A stretch of DNA of 64,000 bases from Rhodobacterales bacterium HTCC2255 (GTDB lineage Bacteria > Pseudomonadota > Alphaproteobacteria > Rhodobacterales > Rhodobacteraceae), in the NCBI GenBank assembly GCA_000153745.1, contig DS022282.1, positions 1,527,949-1,591,948 of the forward strand, read 5' to 3'. Positions 45,710-54,070 of the stretch are shown here, piece after piece. Position numbers and translations under genes: made by a program. Under the pieces are notes generated by a model. The model ran no database searches, had not been told where the DNA came from, and worked only from the letters and a program-made list of their open reading frames with translations. How positions within the stretch are numbered: the stretch's first letter is position 1; each line of letters begins with the position of its first letter.

Positions 45710-46081
45710 ATGTCGAATTTATATTCAAAGAATTTTGATGATGCTGATGAAGTGAAAACACCTCCAAAAGCAAGAGTAGATATTGTAAAATTAGGAAATA
45801 TTAATGCATCAAAATTAGTTCTTCAACCAGGCTGGGTATGGTCAGAGTGTATCAAGCCAACAGTTGGGGGACACAGTTGCCAGGCAGGCCATGTTGGTGT
45901 TGTTATTTCAGGCCGTCTAGGTTGCTCACATGATGATGGTTCAAAAATTGAAGTTGGGCCTGGGGATGCTTACTATTTTGCCCCTGGGCATGATGGTTGG
46001 GTCGTTGGTGACGAACCATGTGTAATGTATGAAATTGTTGAGGCCGGTAAAGATTTTGGCCCATGGACAAAGGCTAATTAG
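45710..46081 (+). CDS. cupin-domain protein
   Basis: A 123-residue single-domain cupin. The region GGHSCQAGHVGVVISGRLGCS, read in part, and later GPGDAYYFAPGHDGWV form the two cupin motifs, with His residues placed to bind a metal. AAGGAG precedes the ATG. Substrate unknown; no operon partner. Before the gene, 45545-45709 is AT-rich with nothing recognisable. Confidence 0.8.
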   Translation: MSNLYSKNFDDADEVKTPPKARVDIVKLGNINASKLVLQPGWVWSECIKPTVGGHSCQAGHVGVVISGRLGCSHDDGSKIEVGPGDAYYFAPGHDGWVVGDEPCVMYEIVEAGKDFGPWTKAN

Positions 46082-46085
46082 TTTC

Positions 46086-46130
46086 TTTTATCAATATCTG
46101 GGATGCAAATTATCTCAGATATTGATAAAA
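46086..46130. repeat. 15-bp inverted repeat between convergent genes
   Basis: TTTTATCAATATCTG (46086-46100) and its exact complement (46116-46130) enclose a 15-nt loop with a further GAT/ATC pair. It lies between the cupin stop and the DUF1285 stop. Its T and A runs form the base of the stem, so it could terminate transcription in both directions. Confidence 0.6.
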
Positions 46131-46141
46131 ATTATAATTCA

Positions 46142-46750
46142 TTAATTCAATTCAGCTTCTGGAATGATTGGAAAAAATATTCCACTTGAGCGTATTCCAA
46201 ACCAATCAATCCCCTCCAAGTTTTGCACAGAACCAAGCTCCACGAGTCTATAAAAGCTTTTCCGATCAATGAGTGCCTCTAAATTTGATCTTATCAAGAT
46301 ATATGGACTAGGCTCGCCTGTCCCTTCATCACGAAGAACTCTAATAGGATTATGCTCACAAGCAATTGCCTCGTCACCCACGTGAGTATGAAAATTAATT
46401 ATTTGGTTTAATCCCTCATTTTTGACATCAAAATCAACGGCTAAAAATGGAGCATCATCAACAATAATTCCAACTTTTTCTACAGGGGTTACTAGAAAGT
46501 AATCATCTCCATCTTTTCTAATAATCGAGGAAAATAGTTTTACTAAAGGTGCTCTGCCAATCGGTGTTCCCAAATAAAACCAAGTGCCATCTCTTGCAAT
46601 CCGCATATCTAAGTCTCCGCAAAACGGAGGATTCCAAAGATGTACAGGTGGTGGACCTTTTTTTGATGCAGACATAGCTGCTTGTACTATGCTATCGGAA
46701 TTTTTTTTCTTTAAATTTTTTTTCATGATGCTTTTCAACAATATATTCAT
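46142..46750 (-). CDS. DUF1285 domain protein
   Basis: A protein of up to 202 residues matching the DUF1285 family of unknown function. Conserved features are HLWNPPFCGDLDMRIARDGTW read in part, YLGTPIGRAPLVKLFSSI and VPFLAVDF-like APFLAVDFDV. The ATG at 46750 gives a basic N-terminal extension; the ATG at 46726 is an equally plausible start, and neither has a clear SD. Monocistronic. Confidence 0.83.
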   Translation of the reverse strand: MNILLKSIMKKNLKKKNSDSIVQAAMSASKKGPPPVHLWNPPFCGDLDMRIARDGTWFYLGTPIGRAPLVKLFSSIIRKDGDDYFLVTPVEKVGIIVDDAPFLAVDFDVKNEGLNQIINFHTHVGDEAIACEHNPIRVLRDEGTGEPSPYILIRSNLEALIDRKSFYRLVELGSVQNLEGIDWFGIRSSGIFFPIIPEAELN

Positions 46751-46888
46751 ATATAAATATTGATATTAAGGCTGTGTAAAGTTTTATTATAGTAGGTAAA
46801 TTTTATTGATATCATGAGTAAATTATAATCAAGTATCGTAATTATACTACTGTTAAACGACATCTACAAAAAAAGCTTGCTTTTTATA

Positions 46889-46911
46889 ATTGGTAATATT
46901 ATTTTACCAAT
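46889..46911. promoter_or_regulatory. palindromic operator candidate before glcD
   Basis: ATTGGTAA and TTACCAAT flank a 7-bp AT spacer, ending 18 nt before the glcD ATG. TGGT/ACCA half-sites are typical of FadR-subfamily GntR operators, although the spacing is longer than usual. Confidence 0.55.
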
Positions 46912-46929
46912 ATGAAAAGGATATCTTAA

Positions 46930-48363
46930 ATGGAAATGCCAACACCTAGTGCTGCAGTATTGAATAAAAAATCACATATTGTTCGACGATTAAGTAAAGT
47001 TTTGCCAGTTGAAGCAGTAATTTCAGAGGAACATGAAACGCGAGCTTATGAATGTGATGCTTTAACTGCATACCGATGTTTGCCGATGATTGCTGTATTG
47101 CCTGAAACAACAAAACAAGTCTCGGATATTCTTAGAATATGCCATGAGGAAGGTGTTCCTGTAGTTCCTCGAGGATCTGGTACATCCCTAGCTGGTGGAG
47201 CTATGCCAACAGCTGATTGTGTAATTTTAGGTGTGGCTAAATTAAATAATGTTTTAGAAACTGATTATGATAATCGATTAATCCGTGTGCAATCTGGCCG
47301 TACAAATCTTTCTGTTTCAGGTGCTGTAGAAGAAGATGGATTTTTTTATGCTCCAGATCCAAGCAGTCAGCTTGCATGTGCAATTGCAGGAAATATTGGG
47401 ATGAATTCTGGAGGAGCCCATTGTCTAAAATATGGTGTAACAACAAATAATTTAATGGGTGTCACCATGGTAATGATGGATGGCGAAATTGTTGAGATTG
47501 GTGGAAATCACCTTGATTCTGCTGGTCTTGATTTGCTCGGGTTAATTTGTGGCTCAGAGGGTCAGTTGGGTGTAGTAACTGAAGCCACACTTCGTATTTT
47601 AAGCAAACCTGTTGGAGCAAGACCTGTTCTGATTGCATTTGATAAAAATGAAGTGGCTGGAGCGTGTGTTGCGGATATCATAAAAGCTGGAGTGCTTCCT
47701 GTAGCCATGGAATTTATGGATCGCTTATGTATCGAAACAAGTGAAAACTTTGCAAATGCAGGTTATCCAGATGCTGAAGCTCTTCTAATAGTAGAAGTCG
47801 AAGGGTCAGAGCCAGAAATTCAAGAACAACTTGAAAAAATTATTGCTATTGCAGAAAAACATAATCCAATTGAGCTACGCGAAAGTAAATCTGATGAAGA
47901 AAGTGCAAAGATTTGGCTTGGCCGTAAATCTGCATTTGGAGCAATTGGACAAATCAGTGACTACATGTGCCTTGATGGAACTATTCCAGTATCGGAGCTA
48001 CCTTATGTTCTAAAGCGGATAGGTGAAATAGGTGATGAATATGGATTAAAAGTTGGCAATGTTTTTCATGCGGGAGATGGTAATATGCATCCCTTAATAC
48101 TTTTTGATGCCAATAAGCCTGGAGATTTAGAGCTTTGTGAGCAAATGGGTGCAGAAATCTTACGACTATGTGTTGAAGTAGGTGGGTGTCTTACTGGTGA
48201 ACATGGTGTTGGTGTTGAGAAGCGTGACCTAATGTTTGACCAATACTCTCATCAAGATATTGAAGCACAATTAAACATAAAAGATGTTTTTGACCCAAAA
48301 TGGTTATTAAACGGAGCAAAAGTTTTCCCCTTAATATCTACTGAAAACAGACGTGCAGCATGA
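46930..48363 (+). CDS. glcD: glycolate oxidase, FAD-linked subunit
   Basis: A 477-residue flavoprotein that oxidises glycolate to glyoxylate, feeding electrons to the respiratory chain. The PCMH-type FAD domain has PRGSGTSLAGGAMP and AGNIGMNSGGAH. The C-terminal domain has VFHAGDGNMHPLI and CLTGEHGVGVEKRDLM. First of glcDEF, overlapping glcE by 4 nt. Glycolate is a major phytoplankton exudate. Confidence 0.95.
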   Translation: MEMPTPSAAVLNKKSHIVRRLSKVLPVEAVISEEHETRAYECDALTAYRCLPMIAVLPETTKQVSDILRICHEEGVPVVPRGSGTSLAGGAMPTADCVILGVAKLNNVLETDYDNRLIRVQSGRTNLSVSGAVEEDGFFYAPDPSSQLACAIAGNIGMNSGGAHCLKYGVTTNNLMGVTMVMMDGEIVEIGGNHLDSAGLDLLGLICGSEGQLGVVTEATLRILSKPVGARPVLIAFDKNEVAGACVADIIKAGVLPVAMEFMDRLCIETSENFANAGYPDAEALLIVEVEGSEPEIQEQLEKIIAIAEKHNPIELRESKSDEESAKIWLGRKSAFGAIGQISDYMCLDGTIPVSELPYVLKRIGEIGDEYGLKVGNVFHAGDGNMHPLILFDANKPGDLELCEQMGAEILRLCVEVGGCLTGEHGVGVEKRDLMFDQYSHQDIEAQLNIKDVFDPKWLLNGAKVFPLISTENRRAA

Positions 48364-49478
48364 TAGCACCAACTACCGAAGCAGAACTTTCTGAATTTTT
48401 GTCAGATGTTTCCAAGCCTGTAAGAATCGTTGGCGGGGGGACTCGTTTAGGGTTGGGTAATTCTGTTCACGCTAAGAAAAGTTTAGCTACATCTGGACTA
48501 TCAGGAATTACATTATTGGAACCTGCTGCACTTACATTGGTAGTTCAGTCTGGAACACCATTGAAAGATGTTCAGAAAGCTCTCAATGAAGTTAACCAAC
48601 AACTTCCATTTGAGCCAATGGATCACTGTGATCTGTTAGGCTCTGAGGGAAACAGTACTATTGGAGGAGTAGTAGCTTGCAATATATCTGGTTCACGTCG
48701 AATTCAAACTGGGGCATGCCGAGATAGCTTAATAGGAGTAAGGTTTGTTGATGGTATGGGAACAGTTATAAAAAATGGTGGTAGAGTAATGAAAAACGTT
48801 ACTGGCTATGATTTAGTAAAACTGATGGCGGGAAGTTATGGAACGCTTGGGGTAATGACAGAATTATCATTTAAGTTATTGCCAAAACCTGAAGCTAGTG
48901 CTTCAATTATATTGCACGGATTAAACGATGAACGTGGAATATCTGCATTATGTAAAGCACTTGGGTCACCTAATGATGTCAATGGTGCTGCCCATTTGAA
49001 TGATGAAACTTTAATTCGTATTGAAGGTTTTAATGCTTCAGTTGCCTACCGAACTGAAGCATTAAAAAGATTATTCTCTGGTTATGAGATTAGCGTAGAA
49101 ACTAATACAAATAAAAACAACAAATTATGGAATTCAATCGGAAATGTTTCAGTTTTTTCAAAAACAAAAACATCAATTTGGCGATTATCTGTAAAGCCAA
49201 CCTCTGGGCCAAAAATAATGGAAACTTTGCTTAAGTCAGGAATAAAAGCTGAAGCGCAATATGATTGGGGGGGTGGATTGGTATATTTATCTGTACCAGA
49301 TAATATAAATATTCGTGATCACCTTTCTGATATCCAAGGTCATATAACTTTGGTGCGTGGCAATGGAGGAGGGGCTGAGGCAATGCCGATCCAAAGTAAA
49401 CTAATTAAGGGAATTGAAGAAGGTTTAAGAAAAAAATTTGATCCTCGAAATATTCTAAATGTTGGGATTATGGGATAA
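48360..49478 (+). CDS. glcE: glycolate oxidase, FAD-binding subunit
   Basis: A 372-residue second flavin subunit of the GlcDEF complex, with a PCMH-type fold: RIVGGGTRLGLG, TIGGVVACNISGSRRI and GGRVMKNVTGYDLVKLMAGS are typical of GlcE. It shares one base with the glcF ATG and is therefore coupled to it. Confidence 0.94.
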   Translation: MIAPTTEAELSEFLSDVSKPVRIVGGGTRLGLGNSVHAKKSLATSGLSGITLLEPAALTLVVQSGTPLKDVQKALNEVNQQLPFEPMDHCDLLGSEGNSTIGGVVACNISGSRRIQTGACRDSLIGVRFVDGMGTVIKNGGRVMKNVTGYDLVKLMAGSYGTLGVMTELSFKLLPKPEASASIILHGLNDERGISALCKALGSPNDVNGAAHLNDETLIRIEGFNASVAYRTEALKRLFSGYEISVETNTNKNNKLWNSIGNVSVFSKTKTSIWRLSVKPTSGPKIMETLLKSGIKAEAQYDWGGGLVYLSVPDNINIRDHLSDIQGHITLVRGNGGGAEAMPIQSKLIKGIEEGLRKKFDPRNILNVGIMG

Positions 49479-50758
49479 TGCAAACAAATTTTACTAAAGC
49501 TCAATTAAATGAACCAAAAATTGCTCGTTCAAATGCCGTTTTGCGAAATTGTGTTCATTGTGGATTTTGCACTGCAACATGCCCTACATATCAAATATTA
49601 GGCGATGAATTAGATAGCCCACGTGGACGCATATATCTTATAAAAGATATGCTTGAAAACCAACGCAAGCCTGATGCAAAAGTAGTTAAGCATGTAGATA
49701 GATGTCTTTCTTGTCTTGCCTGCATGACGACTTGCCCATCAGGTGTTAACTATATGCATCTAGTAGATCATGCTCGAGAGTATATTGAAGATAATTACAA
49801 ACGGCCAATTTTTGATAGAATTATGCGGGCTACATTGGCGCAAATATTGCCTTATGATAAAAGATTTAGGTTTGCAATGAAGTCTGCTCGATTAGTAAAA
49901 CCTCTTGCACCTTTAATGCCCTCAAAAATACGAAATATGGTTGATTTTGCGCCTAAAAAAATACCTGTACCTAGTTTAAATGATAAGCCTCAAGTTTTCC
50001 CTGCAGAAGGAAAGTGTATTAAGCGTGTAGCTTTGATGACGGGGTGTGCTCAGAAAGCTTTAGACACAGACATTAATGATGCAACCATAAGATTACTTCG
50101 ACGTCATGGATGTGAGGTGGTTGTTGCTCAAGGTGCAGGTTGTTGTGGAGCGCTAACTCACCATATGGGCAAGTCAAAACAAAGTCACATATCAGCTGCA
50201 AAAAATATAAATGCATGGATGTCTGAACTAAATGGTGATGGCCTTGATGCGATAGTCATCAATACTAGTGGATGTGGAACAACAGTTAAAGATTATGGGA
50301 ATATGTTTTTAGGAGATCCATTGGAAAATGATGCTAAAACAGTTGGGTCTTTAGCAAAAGATATAACAGAGATAATGATAGACCTTGGTTTGAAAGTTTC
50401 ATCAACATCAGCCATACGAGTCGCATATCATGCTGCATGCTCTCTTCAGCACGGGCAGCAAATAAAAACGCATCCTAAAACATTATTACAGAATGCTGGA
50501 TTTACTGTACTGGAGCCAAAAGATAGCCACCTCTGTTGTGGTTCTGCTGGAACTTATAATTTAATGCAGCCAGAGATCTCAAAAAAACTTAAAACCCGTA
50601 AAGTTGAGACTTTAGAAATTCTTAAACCTGATGTTATAAGTGCTGGAAATATTGGTTGTATGGTGCAAATTGGATCTGCTATTGGAGTTCCAGTGGTTCA
50701 CACAGTAGAACTCCTAGATTGGGCTACAGGAGGGCCAAAGCCCTCCAAAATGGCATAA
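49478..50758 (+). CDS. glcF: glycolate oxidase, iron-sulfur subunit
   Basis: A 426-residue electron-transfer subunit. Two 4Fe-4S motifs are present near the N-terminus, CVHCGFCTATCP and CLSCLACMTTCP, then two CCG (heterodisulfide-reductase-like) domains with GAGCCGALTHH and LCCGSAGTY. It hands electrons from GlcD/E to the quinone pool. Last gene of the operon. Confidence 0.95.
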   Translation: MQTNFTKAQLNEPKIARSNAVLRNCVHCGFCTATCPTYQILGDELDSPRGRIYLIKDMLENQRKPDAKVVKHVDRCLSCLACMTTCPSGVNYMHLVDHAREYIEDNYKRPIFDRIMRATLAQILPYDKRFRFAMKSARLVKPLAPLMPSKIRNMVDFAPKKIPVPSLNDKPQVFPAEGKCIKRVALMTGCAQKALDTDINDATIRLLRRHGCEVVVAQGAGCCGALTHHMGKSKQSHISAAKNINAWMSELNGDGLDAIVINTSGCGTTVKDYGNMFLGDPLENDAKTVGSLAKDITEIMIDLGLKVSSTSAIRVAYHAACSLQHGQQIKTHPKTLLQNAGFTVLEPKDSHLCCGSAGTYNLMQPEISKKLKTRKVETLEILKPDVISAGNIGCMVQIGSAIGVPVVHTVELLDWATGGPKPSKMA

Positions 50759-50847
50759 TTACATTTTCATTGTGTTTAAATATTATTTCAGAAATTTCTA
50801 TTTGGACAGAACGTATTTCATGCGTAAAGTGCCCATAGGGGAAAAAA

Positions 50848-51615
50848 ATGAAATTTATATTTTCAATTGTTCTAATTTGCTTTGGATTAAGCTTAAGTGC
50901 TAATGATATTCCAAAAAAATTAAAAGTTTATGAAAACCAATTAACTTGGTCTGGTGTCGGACGAGTTAATATAATTGGAGGCAATCATAGATTATGTTCT
51001 GGAGCATTAATTTCAGATACATATATTCTAACAGCCGCACATTGCGTTATAAATGAAAAGACTGGTAACGCTCATGAGTCTAATAGAATTCAGTTTTCAG
51101 CAGGATGGGGTAATGAAGGTGCGTCAGCTTATGGCCAAGCCAAAAATGTTTTTATTCATCAAAAATATAAAACCTCTAATATTATAAATGACGAAATTGT
51201 TTCTGCAGATTTAGCAATTATAGAGCTTTCAATGCCTATGAAGGCAAATGGCATTAAACCTTATGCATTTCATAAATCATCTATTAATAAACAAAACATT
51301 TATATTGCTTCATATGTTGAAAGTTCTTCTTTGGCAGTAATAAAAAAAGAAGAGTGCAATATAATAGAACGTAAAAACAAAATAATTATTACCAGCTGTT
51401 CTGTTGATTTTGGGGCTTCTGGGGCCCCGATATTTATATGGGAAGATAGTCAATTTAAAATTGCATCAATTATATCTGCTAAAGCAGTATTAGGTAAAAT
51501 TAACGTATCTTTAGGTGTATCTCTTGAGAGGCCATTTAATGAATTAATTAGTCAAATTTTTGAAATAAATGATGCTTCAGAGATAAAGTTTTTTAAAGAA
51601 AGTTTAATAAATTAA
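50848..51615 (+). CDS. secreted trypsin-like serine protease
   Basis: A 255-residue chymotrypsin-fold protein with a signal peptide (residues 1-18, ending SLSA). The catalytic triad reads LTAAHCV (His), SADLAIIEL (Asp) and FGASGAP (Ser). The serine motif is GASGA instead of the usual GDSGG, so substrate preference and activation may differ. Periplasmic or secreted. Independent of glcDEF (89-nt gap). Base composition is even more AT-rich than its neighbours. Confidence 0.82.
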   Translation: MKFIFSIVLICFGLSLSANDIPKKLKVYENQLTWSGVGRVNIIGGNHRLCSGALISDTYILTAAHCVINEKTGNAHESNRIQFSAGWGNEGASAYGQAKNVFIHQKYKTSNIINDEIVSADLAIIELSMPMKANGIKPYAFHKSSINKQNIYIASYVESSSLAVIKKEECNIIERKNKIIITSCSVDFGASGAPIFIWEDSQFKIASIISAKAVLGKINVSLGVSLERPFNELISQIFEINDASEIKFFKESLIN

Positions 51616-51700
51616 TAATAATCATAATTTATTGTTAAAAAAAATATTCAAAAACCACTTGCCAAACTAAAATTACTTACTGTATATTACATATCGGATG

Positions 51701-51779
51701 CCCACATGGGGTCCAAAACTAACCTGGTCTGTCCATAAGGAAGGCCGATTTAACGTATCGCTTAGAAAAGGATATGCAC
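51701..51779 (+). promoter_or_regulatory. ROSE-like RNA thermometer of the hsp20 gene
   Basis: The last hairpin pairs ATCGCTT (51757-51763) with AAGGAT (51768-51773), leaving one bulged G opposite the SD and a 4-nt AGAA loop. This matches the ROSE rule of a UYGCU strand masking AGGA. Two more hairpins lie upstream (CCC/GGG at 51701-51710; GTCC/GGAAGGC around 51731-51744). Confidence 0.7.
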
Positions 51780-52259
51780 ATGCGTAACTATGATTTTACA
51801 CCATTATACCGTTCAACAGTTGGCTTTGATCGTTTAGCAAGTATGCTAGATGTAGCACTCACAGCAGACACTGGGACAACAACTTACCCACCATACAACA
51901 TCGAAAAAGCTGGCGAGAATAAGTATCGTATTACAGTAGCAGTCTCTGGCTTTAATGAAGATGAGCTCAATGTTGAAATGCGTGAAGGTCAACTGGTCAT
52001 TGCTGCCAAGAAGGCAGAAATTTCCAATGATCAAGTGACTTATTTGCACCGAGGAATTGCTCAAAGAGCATTTGAAAAACGCTTTCAATTAGCTGATCAC
52101 GTCCGGCCTATTGGTGCTGAAACTCGAGATGGGTTACTACATATTGATCTTTTACGAGAAGTGCCTGAGGCGCTAAAGCCGCGAAAAATTGAAATTGCAA
52201 ATTCTGCAACAATCAATGGTAAAGCATCAAAAGAAAAATTAAGCACAAAAGCTATTTAA
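51780..52259 (+). CDS. hsp20: small heat-shock protein, Hsp20/alpha-crystallin family
   Basis: A 159-residue IbpA-like chaperone that holds unfolding proteins. It begins RNYDFTPLYRSTVGFDRL and has the alpha-crystallin domain with YRITVAVSGFNEDEL and LHRGIAQRAFEKRFQLAD, then a C-terminal extension with RKIEI. The ATG at 51780 is seven bases after AAGGA; the ATG at 51774 is too close to that SD. The leader looks like a heat-opening RNA hairpin. Confidence 0.93.
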   Translation: MRNYDFTPLYRSTVGFDRLASMLDVALTADTGTTTYPPYNIEKAGENKYRITVAVSGFNEDELNVEMREGQLVIAAKKAEISNDQVTYLHRGIAQRAFEKRFQLADHVRPIGAETRDGLLHIDLLREVPEALKPRKIEIANSATINGKASKEKLSTKAI

Positions 52260-52360
52260 TACAGTGCTTTTAAAGACACACAGCTCTAGGCTAGTTCTTC
52301 CCCTTTTCTAGCATGAGCTTTGTTCCCAAATGTGATGTATTTATTCAAACTTTGGGTTTT

Positions 52361-52395
52361 GACGCCATCCATTCCTCCACGGGTGGCGTCTTTTT
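52361..52395 (+). terminator. terminator of hsp20
   Basis: Stem GACGCCATCC/GGGTGGCGTC (one G-T) with a 10-nt loop and TTTTT. A second imperfect hairpin (AGCTC 52282 with GAGCT 52315) lies between it and the gene. Confidence 0.9.
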
Positions 52396-52404
52396 GATTT
52401 AATA

Positions 52405-53883
52405 TTATTTTATAGAGGTACAAATATATTTCATTTCTAGGAAATCTTGTATTCCATGATGTGAACCTTCTCTACCTAATCCTGATTGCTTTACACCACC
52501 AAAAGGTGCAACTTCAGTTGATATTATGCCGGTATTTACTCCAACGATACCATACTCTAATTTTTCTTGTACACGCGTCACTCTGCTTAAATCGTTTGCA
52601 TAAAAATAACATGCTAAACCATAAATAGTATCGTTCGCTGCTTTTATAACATCTTCTTCAGATTCAAATTTAAATAATGGTGCTAACGGGCCAAAAGTTT
52701 CCTCTTCTGTCATTAACATTTCAGAATTCGCCCCCGTGACAACTGTTGGCTCAAAAAATGTTCCCCCTAATTTATGACGGGCTCCACCAGTTTTGACTAT
52801 TGCACCTTTGGCAACGGCATCTGCAATATGCTCTTCAACTTTTTCAACAGCTGCCATATCAATAAGTGGACCATTTATTACTTCAGGGTTCATGCCATTC
52901 CCAACGGTCATAGACTCGACGCGTTTTATTAATTTTTCTGCAAAAGCATCATAAACACCTGATTGAACATAAATACGATTTGCACAAACACAAGTTTGAC
53001 CATTGTTGCGGAATTTAGAAATAATTGCTCCATCTACAGCATCATCTAAATTTGCATCATCAAATACAATAAAAGGAGCATTCCCCCCTAATTCCAGTGA
53101 AAGTTTCATAATTTGATCAGAGCATTGACGCATTAAGATTCGTCCTACTTGGGTCGAACCTGTAAAAGTTAATTTTCTTACTTTACTGTTTGTGCAAAAC
53201 TCTAGACCAATTTCGTGAGATTTTGAGGATGTTAAAATTGATAATAATCCTTTTGGAAGTCCAGCTCTTTCAGCAATTATTGCTATAGCTAAGGCTGAGA
53301 GGGGTGTTTCAGTTGCTGGGCGACCAACAAATGAACATCCAGCAGCTAATGCTGGGGCTAATTTTCGTGTAATCATTGCTGAAGGAAAGTTCCAAGGAGT
53401 AATCGATGTAACAACACCGATTGGTTCTTTAAGAACTGTTATACGCTTATCACGCATGTGCCCAGGAATTGTTTCTCCATATATACGTTTTGCTTCTTCT
53501 CCAAACCATTCAAAAAAACTTGCGGCGTATGCAATTTCACCAGTGCCCTCTGCTAGGGGTTTGCCCATCTCGGATGTTAAAATTATTCCTAAATCTTTCG
53601 CATTCAAAGTCATTAGGTTATACATTTCACGCAAAATGGATGCGCGTTCTTTTCCTGTATATGCCGCCCATTTTTTCTGAGCTATAGCAGCCTCGTCAAT
53701 TGCATGTTTGGCATCTTTAACATCTAAATCTGGTAATTTAGCAATAACTTCACCTGTAGCAGGATTAACTACATCAAATGTTTTACCGTCTTTAGCACTT
53801 ACCCATTCGCCAGCAACATATGCCTTTTTTGCGAGAAGGCTAGGATCATCTAAAAGTGACACTAATTTCGTATTTTCTAACAT
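52405..53883 (-). CDS. gabD: succinate-semialdehyde dehydrogenase [NAD(P)+]
   Basis: A 492-residue ALDH of the GabD type. It has TPWNFPSAMITRK, FTGSTQVGR, the general base Glu in LELGGNAP, the catalytic Cys in NNGQTCVCANR, and EETFGPLAPLFKF. The cofactor segment reads FVGRPATETPLSA, with Arg where most ALDHs have the Lys of KPA. The product would be succinate, from GABA or similar degradation. No GABA transaminase is adjacent, so related semialdehydes are possible substrates. Confidence 0.87.
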   Translation of the reverse strand: MLENTKLVSLLDDPSLLAKKAYVAGEWVSAKDGKTFDVVNPATGEVIAKLPDLDVKDAKHAIDEAAIAQKKWAAYTGKERASILREMYNLMTLNAKDLGIILTSEMGKPLAEGTGEIAYAASFFEWFGEEAKRIYGETIPGHMRDKRITVLKEPIGVVTSITPWNFPSAMITRKLAPALAAGCSFVGRPATETPLSALAIAIIAERAGLPKGLLSILTSSKSHEIGLEFCTNSKVRKLTFTGSTQVGRILMRQCSDQIMKLSLELGGNAPFIVFDDANLDDAVDGAIISKFRNNGQTCVCANRIYVQSGVYDAFAEKLIKRVESMTVGNGMNPEVINGPLIDMAAVEKVEEHIADAVAKGAIVKTGGARHKLGGTFFEPTVVTGANSEMLMTEEETFGPLAPLFKFESEEDVIKAANDTIYGLACYFYANDLSRVTRVQEKLEYGIVGVNTGIISTEVAPFGGVKQSGLGREGSHHGIQDFLEMKYICTSIK

Positions 53884-54070
53884 TTTGGTTCCTAAAAGTT
53901 ATTGTAAGAGAAGAATTCTTATCTATATTTCATAAATGCATATATTATCAATTAATGATTACATATAGTATTAATACGACAATATTATGAACATAATTAT
54001 TAGAATCACCTAGTATTTAAATTATATTTTTGGCAAAACTATATCCATAACTTTTACACAGGATAAAATA

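Noticed and set aside
53955..54013. Overlapping mini-frames before ilvD, the second with four Ile codons in eight, looking like an attenuation leader
   Set aside because: No SD, no terminator hairpin downstream, and Ile codons are frequent in such AT-rich DNA.
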